From Gonatopus flavifemur (lineage: Eukaryota > Arthropoda > Insecta > Hymenoptera > Dryinidae): a stretch of DNA of 64,000 nt. The first letter of the stretch is position 1. Every line of letters starts with the position of its first letter. The stretch lies in contig JAFFJZ010000011.1 in the NCBI GenBank assembly GCA_018340375.1, forward strand, positions 1,612,001 to 1,676,000, read 5' to 3'. The notes under the pieces were generated by a model that searched no databases, was not told where the DNA came from, and worked only from the letters and a program-made list of their open reading frames with translations. This document shows positions 33,162-44,027 of the stretch, piece by piece. Made by a program: the position numbers and the translations under genes.

Positions 33162-34839
33162 GTAAGAAAAGTGTTTTTTGCCGATCGGTCACTTGTTTGT
33201 TTGTCACTCTCTCTATGTTGAATCCTTACCTGCTGTGTTGTGCAATAAAGCTTCAGTTCTCCCTAACGGTTCTGCCCGTCCTTCCATTCAAGAATCGGTT
33301 TCAAAAATTTCATGACGCATGCAAGTAGGTTGTTGCATACATGCATGTATATCGCCGTGTAAACATATGTTGTTCTTGCCAATGCTGACAATAGAACGGT
33401 GCAAGGCTTATTACCAAATCTGCAATCTATGTAGGGGTAATGTTGATCGACAAATGACAAAATGCCAACCAGTATTGGTTGTAAATGAACTGTGGTCGGC
33501 AGTTTACACGGAAAACAATTATGTGGTTGATATTTGGGTAGCTAAAAATTAGCTATGGTAGCTATTCTGAGTTGTTTCAACAAGAATTATTGCTATAGTA
33601 GCTAAAATTCAGCCATTACAGCAATATTTTTATCTATGAAAAAATCAAATCCTTAGCTACCACAGTGAATTATTTTTTTCGTTCGTTTGCACACAGTGAG
33701 TTTATATAAAATGAAGTGAACCCAAGAATCATTAACTCTAACTCCTTTGCAGAGCAGTGAAAAAAAGGTGTATTCTAGTACAAGTAGACATGCACAATCT
33801 TGACTTTTGAATTTATTTCAAGACTTCATAAATTGCAGAGCAAACTTTGAAAATTGAGTAATTTTGCCAACAAATATTGGGAACAATCCTTTGCGCGTAC
33901 GTATGCGTGCATGCGTTTTTGTTTGTGTGCGTATACATCGAAAGGCTACAATCATGCGATTAAATTAGAGTCTTCTCCCTGAGTACGATGCCGCTTAGAT
34001 TCTTAAAGAGGTTCTAAGTTTTAAAGAGCTCGCAAAATTTGTAATAATTAGTGAAAGTTCGTGCTTTGGTCAATAATGGTTTCCCTCACGAAGAACAAAT
34101 TGTCGGAACGATATATCTTGCTGGCGCCTGATGAGAGTTTATATTCTTACACGCAAACGACCGATATTTAATTCGCGTGAGTACAAACGTAGGATGTGCA
34201 ACACGATTTCCATGCAAATGAAAGAAACAGTAGAGCAGAATGGTGCATTCAGTTCTTTGGCAAATACATTGCAGTACATGAGCCTCCTTATAACATTTTT
34301 TTTGTTGTCTGTTTTTGCTTGAGCACAATGCGCAAAGATAACACTTCTGGATACTCATATAGTCCCCTCTCGCTATCCATTTGGATGTTAAGCAACAAAT
34401 TTTTGATATTATCAGATTATTTTATTATATGCCCGTATTTTGATGAATATGGAGAAAAAATGTCTTCGAAGCACACTGTAAGAAATACATGTAAAATTAC
34501 GTGCAACAAGTTTACCTACCCTGTTGTTGTAAAATGCATTTCCACTAACTTTTGGCAGTCTTTTTACCCTGTACGTTACCTGTAAATTCACATGAACACT
34601 ATGGTAAAATGAAATTGTATCCACATGTCAATGTGAAATCATTCATGTGTAAACGGAAACCTATAGAATAGCTTCTATTCTATCTACCATTCGAAGATTT
34701 CGTCTTCTGATTGATCATTTTGTTTGTTTTATTGGTCATTCTACTCAACTCGATTTTGTGATTCATTAATTCAGTTGGAATTTCCGAAATGTAGATATCC
34801 CAATGAGAATACATGATTGATCAATTTTGTTGGATTATA
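33162..34839. other. Intron-like DNA with degenerate MITE relatives
   Basis: 33506-33700 (TAGCTA-rich, ACAC edges) and about 34474-34665 (CACTGTAAGAAATAC end) are degenerate palindromic elements. No gene is supported. Confidence 0.4.
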
Positions 34840-35071
34840 CGGGGAGAAAAATGGTGGACTAATCCGTGTCGCCACCTTCACGCAATCATTCTAACTAGTA
34901 ATCATGGAGCGATTGCAACCAACGCATGGGATTCTCCCATCCGTTCGTTAGAATGATTGCTCAAAGCTGGCGTTGTCACCCATTGCTGCGTTAAAAAATA
35001 CCCTTCAACATCGCATGCTTTTATTCCACCGGAGCTTCGTAACGGATTGGTCCACCATTTGTCTCTCCGTG
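34840..35071. mobile_element. Palindromic MITE, CACGGAGAGA end
   Basis: Flanked by TA on both sides. ATGGTGGACTAATCCGT at left mirrors ACGGATTGGTCCACCAT at right. Inner CAATCATTCTAAC is also inverted. Divergence between arms is low. Confidence 0.8.
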
Positions 35072-35414
35072 TAGGATTTTTGAGTAACAGTGTGATCAAC
35101 AAATAATACAAAGATGCAAATTAAAATTTAGTTTCAAACGTTTTCCATTCCAATAACTCAGTGGTTCGAATAATCAATCTTGTTTGATTGCACATTAGGG
35201 AAAAGACCTAAAGCAGTTGAATGTTTCAAGCTTTTTGGAATCCAATGTGGGACTCGATGAGCTCAGAGTTGAAAACTTCGTTCCTGTGGAATAAAACAGC
35301 AACAATCCTGAACACCAAGAAACAAATTGGTTGATATAGGAAATATATCACTGACTTCAATTCAAATACTTCTCAAACCACTGAGTAAGAACTGAACTTC
35401 CTCAATACGCAGTA

Positions 35415-36010
35415 CCCTGGTAAAAAAACCTGATAGAGGACCGGAAGAAAACCGGATAATGATCCGGATGGGAGTTCTTCATCCGGTTCTATCCGGATCT
35501 TATCCAGGTTTTTGGACTAGATATTTATTGAAATCCTAAATGGAACCCAAACGAAAAACCGAATGAATTTTATCCAAATTTTATGTGGGATTCCGGAAAA
35601 TATGTAGTATTGCCATCCGGATAGGATCCGGATACACTGAGAGACTTTTTTAAGGGTCTATTCAAATATTCGACAGCTAGGAAATTTAGTCACTGTAAAT
35701 AAAAATTTAGGGCAGCCAGCTAAATTTTATTCATCACAACTCAATTTTTTATTCCCATTGAATAAACCATTGTATTCATATTTCAGGCAGCTAGACTTTT
35801 ATTTACTCCAACTAGAGTCTAACTGGCATACATAAAAATCTAGCTGCGGCAACTAACATTCAGCTGTTCCAACTAGGTACCTTTCTCTCAGTGTAGAACT
35901 GGATGGAGAATCACCGTAAAGTTCGTATCGGAACCCGGATACACCCGGATGAAGGCCCGGAAAATCCTATTCGGGTTCGAATCGGATTCCTATCCGGTTT
36001 TTCACCAGGG
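35415..36010. mobile_element. MITE with CCCTGGT ends, interrupted by another MITE
   Basis: The ends are CCCTGGTAAAAAAACC and the inverse of GGTTTTTCACCAGGG. The body is rich in ATCCGGAT and CCGGATAG blocks in both orientations. It carries the insertion at 35635-35893; without it the element is about 335 bp. Confidence 0.75.
35635..35893. mobile_element. Nested CACTGAGAG MITE, family D (copy 1)
   Basis: TA at 35633-35634 and 35894-35895. The ends are CACTGAGAGAC and TCTCTCAGTG. The interior shares TTTCAGGCA and CTAGACTTTTATTTAC blocks with 36042-36263. Confidence 0.85.
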
Positions 36011-36041
36011 TCATGAACCACATTGCCAGCATCCAACTCTG

Positions 36042-36263
36042 CACTCAGAAAAAGCGTTTAGTTGAATATTGATCACTCTAAATAAAAAATAAAAATGTAG
36101 TGGAGCCAAATAAATTTTATTCGTCATAGCTAAATTTTTTATTTCCCTCGAACAAATTGTTTTATTCATGTTTCAGGCAACTAGACTTTTATTTACGCCA
36201 GATAAAATGTGGCTCGGACAACTAAATTTTAGATGCTGCAGCTAGATATCTTTCTCTCGGTGT
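36042..36263. mobile_element. CACTCAGA MITE, family D (copy 2)
   Basis: Shares ATAAATTTTATTCGTCA-type, TTTCAGGCAACTAGAC and TTTCTCTCGGTG sequence with the nested copy just upstream. A third, degenerate relative lies at about 60215-60360. Confidence 0.7.
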
Positions 36264-36352
36264 GAAAATCAAATTGAAAATTTGAATGATTCTTGAAAAT
36301 TATGCAAAAGAATTATCAACATAATATCCTGCAAAAGTCAATAATTTTCCTA

Positions 36353-36573
36353 CACTGAAAACAGCGAAACAGAATTCTGGTACAAATGGACGCAAAGAAA
36401 TTTCTTGGTTGGCTGAAATAAAATTTGTTTAGGACAAATAAAGTTGATTTGTCTGTGAGAAAATGTTGATGCTTGTGAATCAAAATTTGTTCATCGTTTC
36501 AGGCAACCAAAACGTTTCTTCGCGTTCATTTCAACCAAAACTTCATTTGGCTGCAACAAAAGTTTTCTTAGTG
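36353..36573. mobile_element. TA-flanked MITE, family E (copy 1)
   Basis: TA at both edges and ends CACTGAAAA / TTTTCTTAGTG. GGACAAATAAA and TTTGTTTAGG blocks are shared with 57367-57611. Confidence 0.75.
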
Positions 36574-36870
36574 TACATCCAATATCAAATTCCTTTGGCA
36601 TGTACGCGAAATTATTTTCAAACGTTCAAAAATGAATTTTTATATATTATCATTGACCTTATTCTCAAAAACGGATAAACTCGTATCTAAATTGACGATA
36701 TTCCTTCCAAATGATCCATAATTCCATCTGACAAAAAAATTCAGTTTCCATCAACTCAATTGGACTTTTATTTAGAAGATTCAAGGTATACTCCATCATG
36801 TTGCGCTTCTGGATGTTTATTCTATAGTATTTTCATTTATTGCGGAATGAAAGTTCCAATGATCATGAAG

Positions 36871-36873
<3 letters not shown>

Positions 36874-36921
<48 letters not shown>
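36874..36921 (+). repeat. (GA)n microsatellite
   Basis: About 24 uninterrupted GA units. Confidence 0.95.
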
Positions 36922-36926
<5 letters not shown>

Positions 36927-37092
36927 GATATAACGAAAAACACAAAGGTAGATCAATATATTGAATGGAACCCAATCTCTCACGTCAAGTACAGTCATTA
37001 TTATAGGTGCATTCACTATATTCGGATGTTTATCTAAGTTCTTTTTTTGAGCAAACGGATCTAAAACGAATGTATCTTATTGTTCACCTTCA

Positions 37093-37131
37093 TCTCTTCA
37101 GTCATTTGATATTCCCAATTGACAGGTATGT
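37093..37131 (+). promoter_or_regulatory. Candidate recursive splice site
   Basis: A pyrimidine-rich stretch (ATCTCTTCAG...ATTCCCAATTGACAG) is followed immediately by GTATGT. An acceptor and donor joined with no exon between them is the form of a recursive splice site in long insect introns. Confidence 0.35.
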
Positions 37132-37673
37132 AATATTCTCTTGAGTTTTCATGAGAAAATCGATAATTCGACTTATTTCCTTGGTTTCCATTGAATCTTT
37201 TAAAATAATTTATGCTAATTAAACATTGTTTCATAACGTGATGAACTATTGTTCTCTGAACGTTAAATCATAATTGATAATATTAACTGAAAATGTTGAA
37301 GTCGCATAAAATGTATGGCCAACAGTAGTTTGAGAAACCTTCATCGAACGCAATGAATGCGTGTTAAAAGTCGTAACGCGTTCCGACGGTCGGATATCAA
37401 AAAGGCACAGAAGCACAATTTTCATTTCGATATAAACATGCAGTACGACATTCTTCCAATTTTATTCAACGATCGAAGTTTTAATTAATATTTACAGAAT
37501 TATAATTTTACACGGACCAAAATATTTTTGTATAAAGGAGTTTTGTCTGAAAATTCAAGTTTGAATCCAGTTAGGTAGGGTATCGCGAAATTACTTTGCG
37601 TTATAAAATTATTCAAATTTTTATGTTTTCATCAATAATTTTTCATTATACGTGCATACTGGAAAATTCCATA

Positions 37674-37946
37674 CGCAAAGAGAAAAGTGATTGATATTTA
37701 AAAAACATTTGTTAACGTTGAAAAGAATGACTGTCAATCCAGGGAAAAAGAGGATCGCTGAAGAATGTTTGTAATGACTTTACCAAAAATTCGTAGTGAA
37801 AATACTAAATGATAATGGTTTCATTGTTATTTTTCATCATGAAACTATCAATTTTGGGTGAATTCACTATACGAGTTTCCTTCAACGGCACTCTTGTTCC
37901 CTAAATTATCATTTTTCTCAATTTTAATAACCTCTATCCCTCCGTG
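37674..37946. mobile_element. Palindromic MITE, family B (copy 2)
   Basis: Matches 30128-30405 over most of its length (for example ACCAAAAATTCGTAGTGAAAA). The ends CGCAAAGAG and CCTCCGTG are partly decayed. Confidence 0.6.
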
Positions 37947-39600
37947 CAGTCAAGACTGAGGAAATTTTTCAAAACAGATGCATTGGTTGGAAGATGTGTT
38001 ATGTTCTTTACGTTACAGGTCAATTGTTCCCAGTACATATATTGGAGTTTTCCGAATCTGAACCCTCATTTGAATTCTTTTACAGTGATTCATACGCAGT
38101 TTCAGCCTTATCGTTCCAAAGCTATTGGATGTAGAAAGACGAATGTAATTGAACTGGCAATTTTTACCAGCACACGTATCTCATCTTCTGATTCTCCGAT
38201 TCCCATAAAACTTACACTATGTTTCAATGACAGTCTCATGATCATTTTATATGAGTGTTAGTTAAAATCAGTTGGCAAGTGAGAAGAAGTTTCTTTTCCA
38301 CACCAATATTGCTGGGAAATTCTTAAGAATATGCCCATGTTGAATCCTATTGGTCCGCATGTCATGTATCTTTGCTCAAATGTAACTACCGAAGAGATAA
38401 ATAATTCATGTGAATTTTAGGTAAGTCGGTTCAAAAGCAATAATATTTTTTCTTAAAATTGACATTTTTAGGAATTCTCAGGGGCTCCGTTTCGTTATAT
38501 TCTAATTCTCTAAATTCCATGCACTTTTCCTTGAATGTGTTCCATAATAGTCCCATATGAGTTTCAACTGCATTGCTTGGACGATGATATGTGGGTGAGA
38601 AATAATTTTTCTTCAGTTTTTTTTCAACGACAAAGAGAATCACCATTTCTTTGCTCTTGGGCAATTAAGCTGAAACTTATATGGGGCCTCCAATTTACGA
38701 TTATGGTGTGAATTACATTGAAATTAGATAAGTAAAACGACAGACATTCGCGTTCGTCATTTGTTGACAGACAGACAGACAGGCAGGCACTTCTCAATTC
38801 TTCAATGAGGCAATTGCCACCGTTCTCCCATTGTGATCCCGTTGATAAGAGGATGATTATTGTGATTGTCATGTTTCAGACTTACGTATATGAATGAAAT
38901 GATGGGAAAGAAAATATTTTGAAAACAGTCGATTCCCATTTTCATTTGGAGTTGAATTAGGATGCAGTTGAATCAAGTTCCTCTTTGCTTTTTTCATAAC
39001 TCATGCGTACTTGTTTTCCTTGTTCCCTGTGTCTTCTTCCTGTTCTCTTTATATATACGTATTAGTCGGCGAAGAAGGATAAACGGGATGAAAAAGTTGA
39101 GAGAGAAAGTTCTTGACGGCAAAGGGAAGAGCGTGAATAGCATCGTACACGCGCGCCGCCGAATTAAAGAGTTATTTGAGTCTCGGGAGCGGCCATAACT
39201 CTTTGGGTTATTCCCGTCCCACGGGCTCTCGCCCACCGGAATATTTGAACATTGGGATGGTTTAGTTGGGTGGGTGGTTGGTTGGCTGTTTCTCTCGTCT
39301 ATCCATCCGTCTGTCCGTTCGCTGTGCTTAACTCTTAGTCTGTCTCGGGTGGATGTATTTAGTTTAGCGGTGCGACGTGAGATGAGGTCCACACGCTCGA
39401 CGCAGCTGACAGCTGTTCCCTCGGTGGGCCGAACGACCAGTCGGTTCGGTGAGGGGAGGATTCAGCCTAGTCGCGCCCCTTCTATAATGGCTCCCTTTTC
39501 TTCCTTCCCCTACCTCTATAAACACAGAACGGCAGCAGCATGGCTGGCCGGCTCATTCTCTGTCTTCTACTCTCTCCTTTGGTCCTATTCATTCCATCTA
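37947..39600. other. Non-coding stretch, GC-rich toward the right
   Basis: A TAG|GTAAGT juxtaposition lies at 38420/38421 and a GACA microsatellite at 38766-38788. From 39110 the DNA is GC-rich. A 105-codon plus frame at 37944-38261 is unsupported. ATG 39382 to a GTGAGG donor near 39451 reads MRSTRSTQLTAVPSVGRTTS and could be a further first exon, with weak evidence. Confidence 0.3.
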
Positions 39601-39634
39601 TCGTTATATCCCCTTTTCTAGCCTCCTAGCGATG

Positions 39635-39778
39635 TTACGTCATCAAACCACGCTGCCTTGTATATCTGACGTCAGACCATAAAGTCATGTCAAACCGTGA
39701 CGTAGCAGCTGTGTGTTGCGTGACGTCACGCTGATTATAGAGACACTCAGTCGTCGTTGTCGTTCGTTGATCGGACAG
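39635..39778 (+). promoter_or_regulatory. Promoter island with four CRE/ATF-type sites
   Basis: TTACGTCA (39635), TGACGTCA (39667), TGACGTAG (39698) and TGACGTCA (39721) lie within 94 bp, the first three at 31-32 bp spacing, about three helical turns. An arthropod initiator TCAGTC (39747-39752, predicted start at A 39749) follows 20 bp later. A DPE-like GGACA sits at about +25, slightly off the usual +28. CREB/ATF-family control of a plus-strand transcript is inferred. The transcript would begin with small open frames: a 22-codon hydrophobic one starting MTRNSLF, and MESWLPFECAVNQIF at 39879. Confidence 0.5.
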
Positions 39779-41357
39779 CGGAAGAGAAAGCATTTCGATC
39801 ATGACACGCAATTCTCTATTTCTGTCCTTTCTTCTGCTCTCCTCTTCTGATTCTTTCTCTTTGAATTAATTCCTACCCATGGAATCCTGGTTACCATTTG
39901 AATGCGCTGTTAATCAAATTTTCCTTTACCATTTCCTCTATGGGTTTTTATTATTTTATTGTTTTTCAGATTAAATGTGTTTTGTGGAAGTGATAAGATC
40001 TGCGCACATAAAGAATGAAATCTTAAAGCACAAAGCAGGAGAGTTTCATGCATTCGATCTAATAAGATTTTATTATTAATGATGTGGAAAAATGCATTTT
40101 CTGGATCGATTGAACAAAATGTCATATCGACTAAACGAATAACATGAATTTTCTTTTTTCCCATCTGTAAGAAAGTGTGTTGTATAAACCCTAGTACGCG
40201 GAGAAAATCGTATAGTTCAAATTAATGTATATTTATATCGTAGCTGTAGTATACGCTATATCGTAACGGCAAGAATCAGGAGTATGAGTACACGATTGTT
40301 CGCCACAACTCCCCTTGAGTCAAAAATGCGGACTAGTGAAGAAGTACTCCGTTTTACTCAAACACAGATGGAAATTCATTGAAATGTTTCGTCACAATAC
40401 TCAATTTATGAAGATGATAAGGACATTTTAATGAATTTTCAACTTTGAGTGATCTTTCGTCAATGCACCTTCTCCGTGTTGGTTGAGAAGAGTATATAAA
40501 AAGGGAGGGTTCGATAGAGTAAGATTCCTGATAGGGTTTCGCGATACCCGTTTGAGGGCGTGTTGGTTGACTTTCATTTTCAAAACATTGACGTGGAAAA
40601 TAAATTCAATATACAACATTTTTTTTAGAAAAAAATCCTCCTTGTCCTGATTGGTTGCAAACGTTTCGTTATTATTGCAACTGGCTTCCCGTTGTTTTAT
40701 CAAACAACTTACTATCAAATCATTGATTTTTCTCGATTAAATTCTTCCACCCGAGTCCAAATTTCAAACCTCCTTCTCCTCTATACATGAAAGATCAGGA
40801 AATTTGCAACACTTTAAGGGGTAAAGGAAGAGGAGGAGAAAGCTTCTTCTTTACCCCTCAAACCCATGCAAATCTCCTAATCTTCCATACGTAGGGGGAA
40901 AGAAAGTTTTGCATTTTAATGTGGGCACTTGAATTCCTTGAGCGAGATAACTAATTTCGCATTGTAGGAATAAAAACTTAGTTGTTACAATTGTATTTAT
41001 GACCATCCACGGTAATTCATCGTGGTACTATTGTGTTTTTGTGAAGTTGAATCAATGTTATGGATATAGTCAGATTGGAAATCGAAGAAGCGTTATTATT
41101 CTTCTTTCATAAAAAGAGATGCATCCGAAGTGTTTTGGAACATACATTGAGTGATTTTAATTACAGTGTCAGTATAGCCCCAATGGAATCGGGTACACCG
41201 AATTAATTTGTGTATTTGTGAAATTTCCACGCCATCATCGACACCAGAACTACACTAAAATCCAATTTTATCCGCTTTATACTAAGCAATCGTTCTAGAT
41301 ATTCTCAGCTGGAATATAGTTAAACTGAATTTTTACCCAACCCACCATCATGTTCTA
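39779..41357. other. Non-coding stretch downstream of the CRE promoter
   Basis: A donor-like CATCT|GTAAGA lies at 40168 and could end a non-coding first exon from 39749. An inverted repeat lies at about 40765-40915 (AGGGGTAAAG / CTTTACCCCT in its centre). No coding exon. Confidence 0.35.
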
Positions 41358-41546
41358 CTGAGAAGAAACCAAAAGATATTGATGTCAAAAATTCACAAAT
41401 ATACCGGGCTTTCATGGGGGGATACCGAAACACTCCTGATTCTCCCCTTGATTGGTACTGACAACAAATTCACGACAAAAAAACCCGGTGTAACATCTTC
41501 ATTAGAAAATTATTGCTGTCATTTATACCACAAAATTCTTTCAGTG
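41358..41546. mobile_element. Palindromic MITE, CTGAGAAGAAA end
   Basis: TA on both sides. The right end AAAATTCTTTCAGTG mirrors the left. Inner TACCGGG...CCCGGTG blocks are inverted. Confidence 0.65.
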
Positions 41547-41548
41547 TA

Positions 41549-42536
41549 CTCTTTTATTTCGTATTATTTTTTCATGTTTACAATGCAATCACAATGCAAA
41601 GAAATATTACAATTATATCATATTAATTTAACGGATAGAATAAATCAGGTAGGCAAATAAAGTCAGCGATTAAGATCAGTCAATCAAATTGTTTTATGCA
41701 TAAAATGATGAAATGGAAACAGTTAATCATGTTCCTGATTATGTATTTTTTATCAAAGAACGAAGAAGAAAACATCAGAGTGAGGAAACGATTGAGTAAC
41801 GCGTATCCCTTGTTTTCAACTTGTTAACATTGTCCACGGTACTTTACGTCTTTTTAGTAATAGTGATTGATCATTTCAATTATTATTCTTTTCGGTATGT
41901 ATTGTCATTTCCAAGTCATTGAGTTGAATCAGGTACCAAAATAAAGGAACCAAGCTTGAATGTTAAGTATCCTATGGAATGACTCATACCGAGTTGAACT
42001 CGTAATGAACTATCTTCAGAGAGTTTTCAATTCAAGGATGAGATTGATTAGCGAAACACAGATTGAATGAATTCAACTCCTAATGAAGGTCAGTGTCATG
42101 GCACGTGGTTGTTCGGAATGGAGTTACATATGCGAGAATCATATGTGTGAGCGCTCGTGTGTGGAGATTGCTGATGAAGTTGAAAGGAAAAGGATAGAAC
42201 GAGAGGAAAAAACACCCATAAAGTTGAACAGTGAATTGCGCGTAGTAAGTGCTCGTACCACGCGTACAGTAGCGATATCGTCAGCGATAGGCAGCAATCG
42301 TAAAACAAGAGTTTTACGAGGCTCGTGACTGGTGGTGAGTTGGGTGCCAGCAATAGTAGCAGTAGCAGCAAGAGCGGCAACAGCAAGAGTAGTAGTGTTG
42401 GTAGGAGGAACGTCGTCATCGTCGTCGTCGTCGCCGCCGTCGTCGTTGAGTGGGGCTCGGTTTACGAGCGCATAACAGACGCGTTTATGGCCATGATCAC
42501 ATGGTCCCCCTGATCTCCCCCGCGCATACCTATGGC
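41549..42536. other. Non-coding, GC-rich toward the right
   Basis: 42335-42445 is a degenerate trinucleotide region (AGCAGC, then GTCGTC units), common in insect 5' regions. No exon. Confidence 0.4.
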
Positions 42537-42941
42537 TATATAACCAGATCCCATAACCCAGTGTGGAGTAAACAAATCGTAAAGCTCGGTTTCGGATTTA
42601 CTGACCTCGTGCAATATACAGAAAGCAATACGGAAAGTCAGCCAGCCGACAGTGTTAACCAGATCTCCCTTCGTATATCTGACAGAAGGGAAAACTTATT
42701 TATCCTCCTCATTTCTCTGTGAATGAAGTTTATGATCTAAATGTCCATGAATCTTGAGGATCGCTGGTTTTCATCTACGATCTTAATATCGGTAAACGAG
42801 AAAATCAATACCTATTGTTTCAGATGCCATGATTGTCCCTGGTGGAAATGTCACGAGTTCTTCCCTGTGACCCATAACGCACTAAAGAGGGAACACCGAT
42901 TGAGGAAAATTAGTGAGGCGTTAGTCATTAGTCAGTGACTG
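42537..42941 (+). promoter_or_regulatory. TATA promoter and candidate non-coding first exon
   Basis: TATATAA (42537-42543) stands about 25 bp upstream of a CCAGTG initiator-like sequence (42558-42563), and CCCCCGCGC precedes it. Downstream, at 42941/42942, is a strong donor GACTG|GTAAGT. The implied first exon of about 380 nt contains several short frames, each closed before the donor; the longest starts MSMNLEDRW at 42741 and stops 10 bases before the donor. It would be untranslated, or its coding start lies elsewhere. Confidence 0.4.
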
Positions 42942-43617
42942 GTAAGTTGGATCCAACCAACTGATTGTTGATCGAGCAAAACCAATATATTGGACTCGAT
43001 AGATAGATAGATTTTGGATAGATTGGAAATCGGCTCTAATAATTACAAGTACTCACTCAGAGTTTAGTTTAAGAAGAGAGAGACGAACTTTTCAATCCTG
43101 AAATGAATGAAATATTCTTCACACTCATTTGAGTTTGACTCTAGTGTTTTACGAGGTTTGTAACGCTTGACCAGCCAAAAACTAGGCACTTGCTAATGTC
43201 TCGTAAGTTCCTGCAAGGGACTGGCAAGTATCTATTTTCTGGCTAGTTCCCCGTTACGAAACTCGTAACCCTCGTAGGAATTACTCTAGTCACTCTCTAG
43301 ACTATCATAAAACCTTACCAGCCCTCGCAAGTCCCTTGCCAAGCCTAGAGAATGATTGGACTGATTTCTGCTAGGGAAATCCTTGAAACATTTCTAATAG
43401 GGGTATCGTTGATGGAGTCATTTGGAAAAGGAGTACGAATCAAGCAACAATACTGACATTCGATCACAACTACGAATAATGTTTATTTCAATTCAAGATT
43501 AAAAAGTGAATTTCCCTTCATTCCATCAACACCCTAGTAAAGAAGAGTTGTGAGTGTGTTGATTTGTCCTATTGAATGTTGCCCATCATTATCCTAGATT
43601 GCGTTTTTTTTGTATAG
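42942..43617. other. Intron-like DNA
   Basis: A degenerate inverted repeat (GCAAGGGACTGGCAAG ... CTCGCAAGTCCCTTGCCAAG) lies at 43180-43365. Nothing else. Confidence 0.4.
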
Positions 43618-44027
43618 AGGAGAGTTGGGTACAATGTGGCGCAGGAAACAAAGCGACACTTTTATACATAATTTGGTGGGAAACACTCCTTAAAGGGGAT
43701 ACTAGCGACGTGGCAGCAGCCAAATCGTTTATGACAAACTACGGCCAAACGTTTCATTTTAATCAAAATATCGCTCTGTACAGCGCTTCTTTGATTCAAG
43801 TAGAAGTGCTGTACAGAGCGGTATCTTGATTGATTTGTAGGGTTTGTTACAAACAATTTGGCCGCTGCCACGTCGCTAGTATCACTTCAATAGTGGTGTC
43901 ACATTTGCGAATGGAAAATAAAGGAATAAAATACAATGAATTTTTCATTCACAATTATGATGCTGCTATTCAAGGTGTGTTTCCTTCCAAATTAAGTGAA
44001 AGTGTCACATTGTATCCGACTCTCCTT
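43618..44027. mobile_element. Foldback element with a near-perfect central hairpin
   Basis: The outer ends AGGAGAGTTGGGTACAATGTG and the inverse of CACATTGTATCCGACTCTCC define the element. Inside, 43698-43883 folds into two arms of about 88 bp: GATACTAGCGACGTGGCAGC mirrors GCTGCCACGTCGCTAGTATC, and TCGCTCTGTACAGCGCTTCT mirrors AGAAGTGCTGTACAGAGCG at the apex. It has no coding capacity; similar peptides appear on both strands because of the symmetry. The family is unknown. Confidence 0.8.

Larger units (their letters stand above)
36574..37673. other. Intron-like DNA
   Basis: A pure GA run lies at 36874-36921 and a juxtaposed splice site at 37126. No exon is supported. Confidence 0.4.

Noticed and set aside
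35960..36000. GGTTCGAATC, resembling a tRNA T-arm
   Set aside because: It is part of the CCCTGGT-ended MITE; no acceptor stem or anticodon arm surrounds it.
43572..43871. Similar peptides on both strands, looking like a duplicated gene
   Set aside because: The similarity is a consequence of the palindrome at 43698-43883.
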